Positions 1-10,100 of a stretch of DNA of 19,004 nucleotides are shown piece after piece. Both the position numbers and the translations under genes were made by a program. This DNA is from Phlegmacium glaucopus (taxonomy: Eukaryota > Basidiomycota > Agaricomycetes > Agaricales > Cortinariaceae). Within the stretch, counting starts at the first letter, position 1. The number at the start of each line of letters is the position of its first letter. The stretch lies in the NCBI GenBank assembly GCA_015039465.1, contig MU130236.1, forward strand, positions 1-19,004. Reading direction: 5' to 3'. The notes below the pieces were generated by a model. It made no database searches, had not been told where the DNA came from, and worked only from the letters and a program-made list of their open reading frames with translations.

Positions 1-453
1 TTTTTGTGACTTTGTCACAGTGTCACAGAGAACTTGTGTGTGTTGTTGAGGTGTTTAAGTTGGTGTTTTGTTAGTCACAGCAAGGGTACAGGAGTCCCTT
101 AGTGTGTGCAATTTTGGTTGTTTAAGTCACATTGAGTCTTGGACTTGTCTGTGCAAAATATATTGTTGAAAATCAATCTAGAAGATTTAAGGAACTTCTT
201 GCTAGATTGTTGGTGCAATCCATAAATTGTAAAACTCACTCAAAAAGTTTGATCACACTTTAAAACTGATCCAAATCATTAGTTTTTGGTGTTGTATAAG
301 TTGAAGTGAATTTCTTAATTTTGGAACGGTTAAACTTTCCAGGAAACCCGAATTCATCTTTTACACAGATTTGATTGAGTATAAGATTGAGTAGAGATTT
401 TATATCTCCAAAAGTCCTATTTTCTCTATCATCCCTGAGTAGTCATTTCAACA
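1..453. other. AT-rich non-coding stretch with small inverted repeats
   Basis: I see no convincing gene here. The stretch is A+T rich with scattered GTCAC motifs. A short palindromic element, GTGAC-TTT-GTCAC, lies at about 6-18. An 8-bp inverted repeat, CAATCTAG (174-181) and CTAGATTG (202-209), could fold into a hairpin with further pairing inside. It may be an intergenic region or the edge of an older transposon that extends beyond the window. Confidence 0.5.
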
Positions 454-1635
454 GTGTCCTCTATTTTTAGGAATATCAGGGTTCTCCCGGAGTACATAGT
501 TTATCCTTATCGAATTCCGATGTTGCCGCATCCAAGCACAGCTTCAGACACTTGCCTTCTTTCTGTTTGGTTCCCCTGGCCAATCTTCCGGGATTTGACT
601 CTCTAATCGAATCATGGGGTATATATGAAAACAAAGCCATACCTCCATGTCGCTCAAATACGAGGGCCACAAAGTCATCGAGTTCATCCCAGAGAGAATA
701 TTCGATAATCCCTCCATAAGTGTTCGTCATTAGCTGACACTGGAGGCTCCTATGAATCTTTGCCGTTCGAGTCGGATTGAGCCTTTGACAGTTTTTATGT
801 CTTCGCTGATCGGGAAAAGCCTTTGCTTTATAGTACATCTCCTGATAATATCTTTTGCAAGAATCAAGATACTCCATCAGCGTGCGGAACTTCTTTGTTC
901 CAACAACTCTATAAAAACTCTCACGTCTACCGTGTATCCGGCGTCCGTGTAACAAGAGAGCCTGTTCAATTTATGGTCAAATAATGAATGCATATGGTGC
1001 ACTTGCAGCATCGGTGATACACAACGGAAACCGGGTTTAAATTAGGTGCCTGGTATTGATTATCTACTATTTCTCATTTCAAAGGCAATGATATGCACAA
1101 GGACAGAAATCAGATGTTTGCACTAACACAGCGTGAATTGAGATACCTCTGGCGCCCAAGTCAAATTTGAGTCAAGTATCTCGGCATGTATGGTCATTCA
1201 CAACTATGGTCACTCGCAAGATAGATCTAGATCAAAGTTCACGAGCAACTATAATATGATAAATCAATAACTCTGAGTCTCTGAGCCTCTGGCAGGAACT
1301 TCGTATTGTTCTTTCCTCTTTCCTCTTTCCTCATAGCCCGCAGGTTGAATAACTGTCTGGTAGAATTGTGTCTGTCAGCATTAACTCGCAGACCGTCGTT
1401 ACCCTCCTTAAGAGTAATATCCCTTCCATTATCTTTTATCTATCTGATGTCCATCTTACTTTCAGGGTGTTTAATTATCGATAGACCCAAAATTGATCTG
1501 CAGCACTCAGGTACAAACGTTCGCATTGAGCCAATGGGAATGTTACTGAGATCTAAATATAGTCGACAGCTTTCGGCAGATTTCGGCACCTGCAAAACAC
1601 CCGTGTTTGTCCCGCTCCACAAGTAAACAAAGGCA
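454..1635 (+). repeat. Left long direct repeat (copy 1, LTR-like)
   Basis: Matches the right repeat along its whole length with many substitutions and several indels. Relative to copy 2 it has an extra stretch of about 27 nt near 604-636 and lacks about 74 nt at the position matching 4969-5042. It contains three tandem CTTTCCT units (1311-1331), which are reduced in copy 2. Well-conserved blocks lie around 660-900, 1265-1310 and 1470-1540. It carries a minus-strand open frame that is intact here and broken in the other copy. Confidence 0.88.
476..877 (-). CDS. Hypothetical protein ORF inside the left repeat (possible gene fragment)
   Basis: An open frame of 133 codons from the first ATG (875-877) to TGA (476-478); the frame stays open upstream to about 955 without an ATG. 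I do not recognise the family. Evidence that it is or was coding comes from the second repeat: there the same frame keeps most residues over the central part (for example the blocks AFPD, PTRTAKIHRSLQCQLMTN and GGIIEYSLWD), although it is broken by stops and a deletion. The protein is basic in its first half and has a mixed charged C-terminal half. No signal peptide or membrane segment is seen. It may be a captured host-gene fragment or a shared ancestral exon rather than a live gene. Confidence 0.3.
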   Translation of the reverse strand: MEYLDSCKRYYQEMYYKAKAFPDQRRHKNCQRLNPTRTAKIHRSLQCQLMTNTYGGIIEYSLWDELDDFVALVFERHGGMALFSYIPHDSIRESNPGRLARGTKQKEGKCLKLCLDAATSEFDKDKLCTPGEP

Positions 1636-2174
1636 CTAGAGCTGGCTTTGGGTCTATCGACAACTGTAATTCAAGATGGGAGATCAAGTAGTCCAAACCG
1701 ACCTCATAGGACCGGACATGGGGCCACCCACTGTCCTCTTTGACGGGCGGTCTAGGGAATCTTTGCAGCTTTTTGGTTCACAACGACGAACCTGCCGAGA
1801 AGACTAACCTGAGGCCCTTTCGGCCAACACGTGTGATCGCGTTGTTGCGTTCTGCCTCCTCGATGAGCAAATTTGCAAACGGCCAATAACACAAATAGTT
1901 TGAAATACCGTCAAGCAGGCGTGGATCACGACCTGCTCAAGACCGACCGCTGGGGCCGAGATTTAATGGTAACCCCTCTTCTCCTCATCCAAAATATGTG
2001 GCGTTGGGACGATGTTCTTTTGGATCAGGGGTTGTTGGACTTTATCTGCGTAACTGTTGGGTCCGCTGTTTATGAAATCTTCTTCCTAACGCTCCCTGTT
2101 ACGACAATACAGGCAATAACTATCAAGCAAGTTCTTTCATATACGATTATGCTACATGGACAGGCGGAGTTCTA
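1636..2174. other. Region between left repeat and terpene synthase, no recognised gene
   Basis: Two plus-strand open frames lie here: a 43-aa frame from ATG 1676 to TAA 1805-1807, and a longer frame over about 1873-2178 that begins at a non-ATG codon and includes hydrophobic stretches. Neither resembles a family I know. They could be remnants of an older coding region or chance. The TGG at 1643 just inside the left repeat is where a primer-binding site would sit if the repeats are LTRs. The terpene synthase 3' end and terminator region must also lie here. Confidence 0.4.
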
Positions 2175-3469
2175 CTAGAGCTGTACGTAAGGTAGGAGAA
2201 TATAGCGCTGGATCATAGAGATTAACCAAGCCATAAATAACACGAAATAGGCCTTCAGCATGACCCAAAGTCCTAACACGGAGCGTTTTCGAGGGTAGAT
2301 GGCTACCAACCTGGTTTTCCGTATGTCGGCGTCTCCCATCAAGTCCCTGAAGTAACGACCGCTCGCCAACGAGAACTCGACATTCCCTTGAACCCATTCC
2401 ACCAGTCCCTCGACGTAGAACTTCAAGACTTCATTTTCAGGGCCTTCAAAGGTTGGCAGATTCTTCAAATCGTCCAAAAGACCCTTTTGGATGTCCAAGT
2501 ACATCCCTTCTACAAAATCGAAAGCTCCTTGCACGTCGAGTCCTTTCTCCCGCTTAACAACATCGACGACATTGTGCGCGACAGCCATTTTACCTCCAGC
2601 TTGTTCGACGTTCCAGGAATATATGTCCTGAGGAATGAAATTTGGTCAGTAAATAAAAGGGTATTTGCTCCCGCCGACTCACATTCGCGGTGATAAGTAG
2701 ATCTCCTGCTGCAAGCGTCATTCTTTTGATGTGTGGGTGGTCTGCGATCGCGTCTGGAAGCTCGAAAGGCATGTATATAAAATCAAACGCAGGCAAAAGA
2801 CCTCCGGTTCGGCGACGGAGATGGAAATGCTCCTCAATGTTCCGAAGGCGCCCAGTCTGTCGATCCTCAGCTTCTTCTGGCATTGAATTTATGTATGACA
2901 TGAAATCTTTGATAAATCGGGCCTTCGTCGCCGGAGGAGGGTTAAGTTTCATGAGGACCGTGGCCCAGAAGCTGTTGGTAGTTAGTTGGCATAGTGAAAT
3001 TTGACATCAACGTTTTACTAACCTTCGCACTGCTTTTCCTAGAACTGCTTCATTTTGTGGTGGTGGTCCAAACGGGTCTCTGCACAGGACCTGAGGCGAT
3101 ATGTGAAGGATGGAAACATTGGACCTACGCCAAGGCTATCTCCATATGATCTGCTTCCCTCAGAGCTGCCTCTGTCGTCTGCTTATCCGTGATGTCGTCG
3201 ATCAGCCATAACAAATGCATTAAATCTGAGCACAGCTGGTAGTGATCAGGACCGGCATGCCGATACGACCATGCTACCACGACATCGATCCTGTACTGCG
3301 AAAATTTGAGCAGAGCCTTTCCGCTATGCTGGCCAAAGCTCTTGAGCCATTGTAAACTTTCCGTATTCGCTTTCGCGGCCAGAGAATGTATTGGGCATGA
3401 GAATGGCCACTCTTCTCCAGGTACGATATCTGGGAGACGGAAGTGTGTAATTCCGAGTTGCGGGGCCAT
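2175..3469 (-). CDS. Sesquiterpene synthase (basidiomycete class I terpene cyclase)
   Basis: Class I terpene cyclases of this family ionise farnesyl diphosphate and cyclise it to a sesquiterpene; the product cannot be read from sequence. Four exons join in frame: 3469-3129, 3079-3023, 2971-2683 and 2627-2175, with GT-AG introns of 49, 51 and 55 nt, giving 379 residues. The metal-binding motif DDITD is at residues 91-95. The NSE motif NDIYSWNVE is at 229-237, and intron 3 falls between its N and D codons. RRRT (185-188) and the C-terminal RY pair (320-321) are also in place. The ATG choice is supported by a family-like N-terminus (FRLPDI followed by a WPF block) and by a TATA-like element just upstream. 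The C-terminus runs beyond the usual end at about 330-345 into a hydrophobic segment (about 346-368), which is unusual for this normally soluble family. No frame break is visible. The gene lies alone between two long direct repeats, and no tailoring enzyme is recognised beside it. Confidence 0.93.
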
Positions 3470-3510
3470 AGATGTAGTGAGTTTTTCAGCGAGAACCCTA
3501 GTATCTTATG

Positions 3511-3521
3511 TTTTATATATA
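3511..3521 (-). promoter_or_regulatory. TATA-like element upstream of the terpene synthase
   Basis: On the minus strand TATATATAAAA lies about 42-52 nt upstream of the terpene synthase ATG (3469). The spacing suits a fungal core promoter with a short 5' leader. Its function is inferred from sequence and position only. Confidence 0.5.
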
Positions 3522-4135
3522 CTTTTCAGCGAACGGGCGTATCTCACATCATGGAACCTGTCACTTATTCCAATCTGCGCACTTGCGACTGTCACGAATT
3601 TTTATCAAAGCTAACCAATTCTCCTTTAGAACAACTTCTCCCGCGTTTTTCAAAGACGAAATAGCTGCAGATTCAATTCCCGACGAAGACAACAAATGAC
3701 CGGCATTGTCCAATCCATCGCCAGTAGTCCGAGTCGATAATATCAACAATCATACCATGGCAGAAACCATATTCAATCGACAAATACCTCGTAGGCAGTC
3801 TTCGGATGGTAGGATAAGCTATTAGGGATGATTACTTTTCCATAAGGTTGATGGGTCGAATGAAATAACTTGCTGTCCGTAAGCCAAGTTCGCATAACAT
3901 CGTGCAAACTATTTTTCTTGGGATATTTTCAGGATAACCGGGTTAACCACTGCTAATCCTGACGCTAAGATAGCAGGAATAGACCAATTCAAGTAAGTTA
4001 AGCAGCTCAAAACTGACAAGGTGAGTTACCAATCGAGATGACTTGTGCAATTTTCTATACATTTCAATTTTCATCTATTTCATCGGCCGTGCTAAATTTT
4101 CGACTTGACGAAGGGATTTATGTAAGAGGGTCACG
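3522..4135. other. Upstream region of the terpene synthase, no recognised gene
   Basis: Only short open frames on both strands, none with a recognisable motif. It probably contains the upstream regulatory sequence of the terpene synthase. The last bases before the right repeat include a short purine run, AAGAGGG (4124-4130). Confidence 0.4.
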
Positions 4136-5353
4136 GTGTCCTCTATTTGTAGGAATATCAGGCTTCTCCCAGAGTACATAGTTATTGTTATCGAATTCCT
4201 CGGTTGCCGCGTGCAAGCAGTCTCACATATTTGCCTTCTTTCCGTTTGGTTTCCCTGGCCAATTTACCGGGACTTTACTCGCAAAGCCCTACCTCCATGT
4301 CGCTCAAATATGAGGGCCACAAAGTCATCGAGTCCATCCCAGAGAGAATATTCGATAATCCCTCCATAAACGTTCGTCATCAGCTGACACTGGAGGCTTC
4401 TATGAATCTTTGCGGTTCGAGTGGGTTTGAGTCTTTGACTGTTTTCACGTCTTCGATGATCGGGAAATGCCTTCGCTTCATAGTACATCTCCTGCTAATA
4501 TCTTTTGCAAGAATGAAGATACTCCATCAGCGCGCGGAACTTCTTTGTTCCAACAACTTAGTAATAACTCTCACGCCTACCGCGTATCTAGCGTCCGTGT
4601 AACAAGAGAGTCTGTTCAATTTATGGTCGAATGATGAATGCATATGGTGTCGGCGATAGACAGCGGAAATCAGGTTTAAATTAGGTACCTGGTATTGATT
4701 TATCAACTATTTCTCATTTCAAAGGTAATGATATGCACAAGGAACAGAAATCAGATGTTTGCATTAACGCAGCGTGAACTCAGATACCTCCGGCGCCCAA
4801 ATAAGATAGCTTGGCATGCCTGGTCACTCGCAGGATGGGTCTAGATCAAAAAATCAAGTTCGCGAGCGCTCAACTATAAATGGTAAATCAATAACTCTGA
4901 GTCTCTGAGCCTCTGACAGGCACTTCGTATTGTTCTTTCCTCCTTCCTCATGGCTCGCCGGTTGAATTAAAAGTTCTTCTCACCCAAAAGCAGTCATTAT
5001 CAAGCGCGACATAATCTTGGGGCCAGGCCCGGGAGGAGAAGGACTGTCTGGTAGAATTGTGTCTGTCAGCATTAACTCGCAGACCGTCGTTACCGTCTTT
5101 GGAGTAATGTCCCTTCCATCATCTGCTGTTTATCTATCTGATTTCCATCTTACTTACTTTCAGGTTGTTACAGCTATTTAATTATCGATAGGCCCAAAAT
5201 TGATCTGCAGCACTCAGGTACGTTCGCATTGATGCGAAAAAGCTTAATCCAATGGGAATGTTACTGAGATCCAAATATATTCGGCATCTTCCGGCACCAT
5301 TCGGCACCCGCAGAAGATCCGTGCTTGTCCCGCTCCACAAGTAAGCAAAGGCA
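4136..5353 (+). repeat. Right long direct repeat (copy 2, LTR-like)
   Basis: Matches copy 1 (454-1635) in the same orientation from GTGTCC to AAAGGCA. Differences include about 74 nt at 4969-5042 that copy 1 lacks, a deletion of about 27 nt near 4275, and many point changes. The minus-strand frame that is open in copy 1 is interrupted here. Its last bases (CCACAAGTAAGCAAAGGCA) match copy 1 except for one base, and then similarity stops at once. Confidence 0.88.
4264..4610 (-). pseudogene. Decayed copy of the ORF in the left repeat
   Basis: This is the counterpart of the minus-strand frame at 476-955. The frame can be followed from about 4610 to 4264 with obvious amino-acid similarity. It contains in-frame stops (three upstream of the EMYYEAKAFPD block) and lacks about 27 nt near the position matching 604-636 of copy 1, after which it ends early. 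No function is recognised. It is useful mainly as evidence that the two repeats share a coding ancestor. Confidence 0.5.
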
Positions 5354-5868
5354 GTTCAACTCTATGACTCCGATCCGCCATGCTTTTTTTTTGAATATAG
5401 CAGCCGCTGATGGACACAACGATGGATCTCGCCGTATCTCCAGTACAACTACATATACATTGATACAAAACTCGTTTTTCCCCATCGCAGTTCATAATAG
5501 CAATAGATCGATACCATCGAGAATGATGATGATCGAGTAGTTTACTGATTCCTTCGATCTATGGGAGCAAGACTTTGGCGGCAGAGTCCGATGAGCTAAA
5601 TTTGAACGCCAAGTTTTGTGCCGCAAGGGCATAGGGCGTGCTGAGCGCTCGGAAAGATTGAAGCAGATTTGAGGCATGTTGACGCGTAAATTTAAATTAG
5701 ATTGACTTGCAAATGCCTCACGTGATTCCCGAGAACGCCGAACGTTGAGGTCCCTGTAGTTAACCTATGAATATCCTTTGTTTATGTTTACAATGGGTGT
5801 GACTCCTCATTTTTGTGTCCTGTCACTGCTTTTCATCGAGTCTTGACCTTTATCCTGGGAGCCTGAGT
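5354..5868. other. Intergenic region upstream of the MYND gene
   Basis: No convincing gene; the short open frames on both strands lack recognisable motifs. It contains a T9 run (5384-5392) and a CACGTG E-box-type palindrome (5719-5724), about 150 nt upstream of the MYND-gene start. The palindrome could bind a bHLH factor but is short enough to occur by chance. The candidate target-site hexamer TTCAAC (5355-5360) is at the left edge. Confidence 0.4.
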
Positions 5869-6781
5869 ATGGACAACGACGACTTTTCATCCACTAGACC
5901 AGAGAAGGCGAAGAAGGCACAAGTGTTCGCCAAGGATGAAGACAAGGACGTCATAATCCGACCTCCAGGCGGAAAGACACTTGGGCAGAAATGCGGCAAT
6001 CCTCAATGCTACATTCGTGCTTCGGAAGCCACACTCAAGACTTGTGCGAGGTGTAAAACCGTGAGGTATGCAAACTCAAGGATGCTAGCTTGTCTCTCTC
6101 TCTCAGAAGTTCGTTCAATATTTTTAGATACTGCTCGAGACAATGTCAGGTCACAAACTGGAAGGTGAGAAATACTTAATGCATCACTGTCGTGACTTGC
6201 CGTAACCATTGCAGAGTCATAAAGATTGGTGTAACAAGAACGTGGAACATGCAGCCGCACTCGTAGAAGCTGACGCCTTGGGATATACGAAAATGTTGGG
6301 CGTTCCTGAGGGTCTCACGCTCAAGGAACTCGATGAGAAGCTTGAGAAATGGGTCAAAGTTCAAAATAGTCTGCTCATGGCAGCGACGATCCACGCATTG
6401 GCTCTTCCAAGAGACCTCAGACGATCGCATTTATACATGCTTCGCGTAACGGTCAGATATCGACACGACCATGACGGCGTGCCTGCGAAATTTTTCCGTG
6501 TCAGTGACGCCAAGGTTATCGATTTTGTATCAGCACGGGCACTTGGAGGTGTCTGGCCAGTGAGCATCGATCATATTGTGGAGATGAGAGAGGAAAGCGA
6601 AAGGGCAAAGAGAGGAACTGTAGCTGCGATTGGCTTGGAATGTGATCCCCTTGCGATGCAAGTCGTGCCCTTTGGATCGTTGCGGGATCTGAGTCCCTTG
6701 AAGCTTCAACCGAAGTGGAAGGATATCCTTATCAGTGATGTTGAGACTGGCAAGAAGTTTACTCGGTTTGAAATGAACTAG
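5869..6781 (+). CDS. MYND-type zinc-finger protein
   Basis: MYND fingers usually mediate protein-protein contacts; the specific role here is unknown. Three exons (5869-6065, 6128-6164, 6215-6781) separated by introns of 62 and 50 nt give 266 residues. Splicing rebuilds a complete finger: Cys at 42, 47, 59, 62, 68 and 72, His80 and Cys84, including the RYCSRQCQ and HKDWC signatures. Translation through intron 1 would lose the second half of the finger. The N-terminus is short and rich in Asp and Lys. About 180 residues after the finger form a mostly helical-looking domain I do not recognise; no SET domain is seen. I chose ATG 5869 because the frame upstream begins with a non-ATG codon. It is convergent with the H+-ATPase gene, the two stop codons being about 340 bp apart. 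Confidence 0.85.
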
Positions 6782-7080
6782 TCCCCATACGTAAATCCGG
6801 ATCCTTTCACTTTGTCACCAACGCTTACAATTAACTTTCAGCACAAACAATCCCGAAATCGTAGTAATAAGTACCACCTGGCGATATTTATTGCGATCCT
6901 TTTCATAAGAATCTTCCATCTTAAGTGACGCCACAACAGTGAGGCCGCACGGTAATAACACGTCAATGGATTCTTGCAGTTGATGTATGACAGCTATGGA
7001 GATCTATTATTTATTTAATTATAATGTACTTACTAACAAAACCATGGACCTTGGATGACGACTGGGAATAATGTAGTTCT

Positions 7081-7111
<31 letters not shown>

Positions 7112-7120
7112 TATATATAC
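6782..7120. other. Convergent 3' region between MYND and H+-ATPase genes
   Basis: No coding frame is recognised. It should hold the 3' untranslated regions of both converging genes and is A+T rich around 7000-7030. Close to the ATPase stop lies the long homopolymer annotated separately. Confidence 0.5.
7083..7107. repeat. Poly-C tract of 25 nt (poly-G in the ATPase transcript)
   Basis: An uninterrupted run of 25 C begins 13 nt past the stop codon of the minus-strand H+-ATPase gene, so it would read as G25 in that gene's 3' UTR. Runs of this length are very prone to slippage and sequencing error, so the exact number is uncertain. Confidence 0.9.
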
Positions 7121-10100
7121 CTAGGCAGTTGACGGTCCATTAACTGGTGTTCGACTAGGGTTTCTTGCCAAAGTCTGACCAACCCGCTTTGCCTGCATAG
7201 TGCTAAATCGCTCCATCTCCTCCGGCTTGATGTGCACTTTGTCTTTGAACCCAACCTTCCGCGCAGCTCTCCGGATGAAAGATGTCCGATTTGAGTATAG
7301 AGATTCATGAATAGAAGCCGCACGGGACGGGGTACGTGTAAGTGGAATACCCGAAGCAACCGCTTGCTGTGTCAATCCCAAACGTCGTCTCTCCAGTCGC
7401 TTAATTATAGTTGCCTTCATGGCGAACTTGATCCAGTCCAATGGAAAAAACCAAACAATGTTCTAGGGGGTAAGAGGATCTCAATATATGTGACTTCGGT
7501 GAAAGAGGATCAAAAGGCTCACCCAAACCCAGATGATACCTATCCAACCTCCCGAAATAGAATGAACATTCGTGAAACCCCAGTCACCATAGGCCGCGAT
7601 GATTGACGATACCAGCTGGGCGATGCAAAAGGCACCCAGAAGAGCAAATGACGGACGTTCCATAAAGAAGAAGCCATGAGACCGGGTGACGAAGATAAGT
7701 GCCTGCGAAATAATCGCAACTTGAAGGTAGGCAATCATGTGCAGCTGAGGATCATTCTTATCAACAGGACCCTCTCGGTTGAGATGAACGCCAAATTTAC
7801 GCTGGAAGAATGTCGTCTCGACAATTACGACAATTAATGCCACACTAAAAAAAGATCAAAAAATTTCCACGTTATTAATATGAAACGGAAATTATCGTGA
7901 CGACGCACGTTGAAGCAGTAAGATAGAGACCATAAGCAATGGCGTACGCGAAAATCTCCGCCAAATCCCAAGCATCTGGCGTCATTGAAGGCAGGACACG
8001 ATCCACGGAAAGCGTCATGATCGTTCCGTCATTTAACAAGGCAATAACCAGTACCATGAAGGGAGGGAAATCGAATTTATACGTGAACGCCAATATCGCG
8101 AAACAAACAACGATACGGATAGTGACGGAACAGGCGTAGATGGCGTAATTCCTCATACGATGGAAGATAATACGAGATTGGCGGATTGCATGGACGATGG
8201 TGGAAAGGCCGGGCTCAGTCAAGACGATATCTGCGGCACCACGAGCTGCATCAGTAGCGCCTTCAACAGCAATTCCAACGTTGGCACGAGATAAAGCAGG
8301 TGCATCGTTAGCCCCATCGCCCGTCATAGCACACAGATGTCCCATACCCTGGAGACGTTTCACAATCTCGTATTTGTGTTCAGGAAATACGCCTGCGAAT
8401 CCATCGGCATCCATGATCATCTCATCAAGGCTAGCATGTTTTGAACCAGGAAGAGGACCGTCTTTCAAGACTTTGGCTGGATACATGTGATCCCCCAGTC
8501 CAAGACGGCGTCCAGTCTCCTTCGCGATAGCAAGTTGATCACCGGTAACCATCTTGACGCGAACACCAAGAGCAAGAGCTTCTTCGATTGTTTGCTTGGT
8601 GTCAGAGCGAGGAGGATCGAAAATAGCCAATAGTCCGACAAGTTCGAAACCATTGCCTTCAACAGAAAGTTCATCTCCAGAAAGTTCTTCATATGCAACT
8701 GCAAGAGCTCGAAGTCCACGAGTAGCGTATTCTTCGACATCAGCTTCAAGTTGATCTTGGATCTCTTCTGTCTTGTTTCGTGTGCAGAGATCGATGATAA
8801 TACCGGCCATGCCTTTCGTACAGCGTTTCAAGTTCCCGGTGGACTGTTCTCTGTAAGTAATTTCGGTACGCTTTTCAACCGGGTTGAAAGGCTTGAAATC
8901 TAATAGTTTGATGCCAGCGCGAGCTTTAGCGGGGTCCTCTAAGGCCTGAACAACAGAGGCATCGATAGCGTCCTGATTCTCTGTGCGAGAGGCGTAAGCT
9001 GCTAAGAGGATGACTTCCTCTGGATTGAATGAACCATATGTCTTAACAGTATTACGATCCACTGTAAGTTTATTGGTGGTGAGCGTTCCTGTTTTGTCAG
9101 AGCAAAGGATAGTAACACCAGCCAACTCCTCAATCGCGGTGATTCGAGTGACGATGGCCTTGTACTTAGCTAGCTGAGTAGCTCCAACAGCAAGAGTAAC
9201 GGAAAGGACGGTGGGCATCGCGATAGGAATTCCGCCAATCAAAAGCACAAGGATGTTGTTAAGCCCACGTCGATATTGGTACCTAAATCCAGCGTACAAG
9301 ACGAAAATTTCTGCGAGGACGAATATGCCAATAGTGACAAGACAGAAAGCGCCAATTTGTGCGAGAATTTTCTGTAAATGACCTGTGGTATCGTCATCCT
9401 GTCCTACAAGTGATGCAGCGCGACCGAAAAAAGTGTTGGCACCAGTGGCGATGACAACCCCTTCGGCTTCACCCTGTTTACACGTTGATCCGCTAGTCTC
9501 ATGAAATTTTAGATGCAACAAACGGAACCATGAGTTATGTAAAACTTACGAAAAACATTCATCGCCAACTTTCTTGTCCTGGGGAAGCGATTCACCTGTC
9601 AGTGCAGCTTGGTCAATTAAAACATTGATGGCTTCTGTAAGACGACAATCTGCGGGAATGATATCGCCTATTTTGAAAGAGATCATGTCGCCTGGAACTA
9701 AGTTGGACGCCTCAATCTCGACCCATTTACCATCGCGCTTGACTTTAGCCTTGGGAGCGAGAGAATCCATCAGCGCTTTGACGGCATTACCAGCGTTATG
9801 TTCTTCGTAAAATCCAATACTTGAATTGACGAACAGAAGGAAGATGATACCACAAAAATCCTCCCAGTCGGGAGGGCTACCCTGTCCATTTGAAAGCGCG
9901 ATGGCCACGATGGCAGCGATTTCCATTACCCAGGACAGAGGGTTCCACATAAAACTAAGAAACTAGGATACAGTCAAAACTCGAAGAAACATCCAGATAG
10001 AGAGGAAACGACCCACCTGCAGAAATGGATTGACATGCTTCTCCTCTAGTTCATTCGGTCCAAACAATTCAACGCGGCGATGTGCCTCCTCATCGGTGAG

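Larger units (their letters stand above)
454..5353. mobile_element. Possible LTR-type element relic enclosing a terpene synthase gene
   Basis: Two long direct repeats bracket 2.5 kb of unrelated sequence. Homology between them begins at GTGTCC (454 and 4136) and ends abruptly at AAAGGCA (1635 and 5353), so each copy reads TG...CA, the usual LTR ends. The hexamer TTCAAC lies 1-2 nt outside both outer edges (447-452 and 5355-5360) and could be a target-site duplication. A TGG triplet at 1643, 7 nt inside the left repeat, could begin a primer-binding site, and AAGAGGG at 4124-4130 is a weak purine tract before the right repeat. No gag, protease, reverse transcriptase or integrase is visible inside; the only recognisable gene is the sesquiterpene synthase. 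A non-autonomous or gene-capturing LTR element would fit. A segmental duplication would explain the repeats but not the TG...CA ends. The repeats have diverged clearly, so any insertion is old. Confidence 0.42.

Noticed and set aside
760..775. T-arm-like GTTCGAGTC in both repeats (also near 4415), hinting at a tRNA
   Set aside because: No matching acceptor, D or anticodon arms at the right spacing, and the motif lies inside the minus-strand frame shared by the repeats.
1873..2178. Plus-strand hydrophobic protein overlapping the terpene synthase 3' end
   Set aside because: No ATG start, no recognised family, and its end overlaps the terpene synthase coding end; not strong enough to list as a gene.
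5815..5868. N-terminal extension of the MYND protein
   Set aside because: The extended frame begins with GTG, not ATG; ATG 5869 is the first eukaryotic start in frame.
7307..9810. Plus-strand open frames across the H+-ATPase gene
   Set aside because: They are antisense shadows of a strongly conserved coding sequence, show no motifs of their own, and many begin at non-ATG codons.
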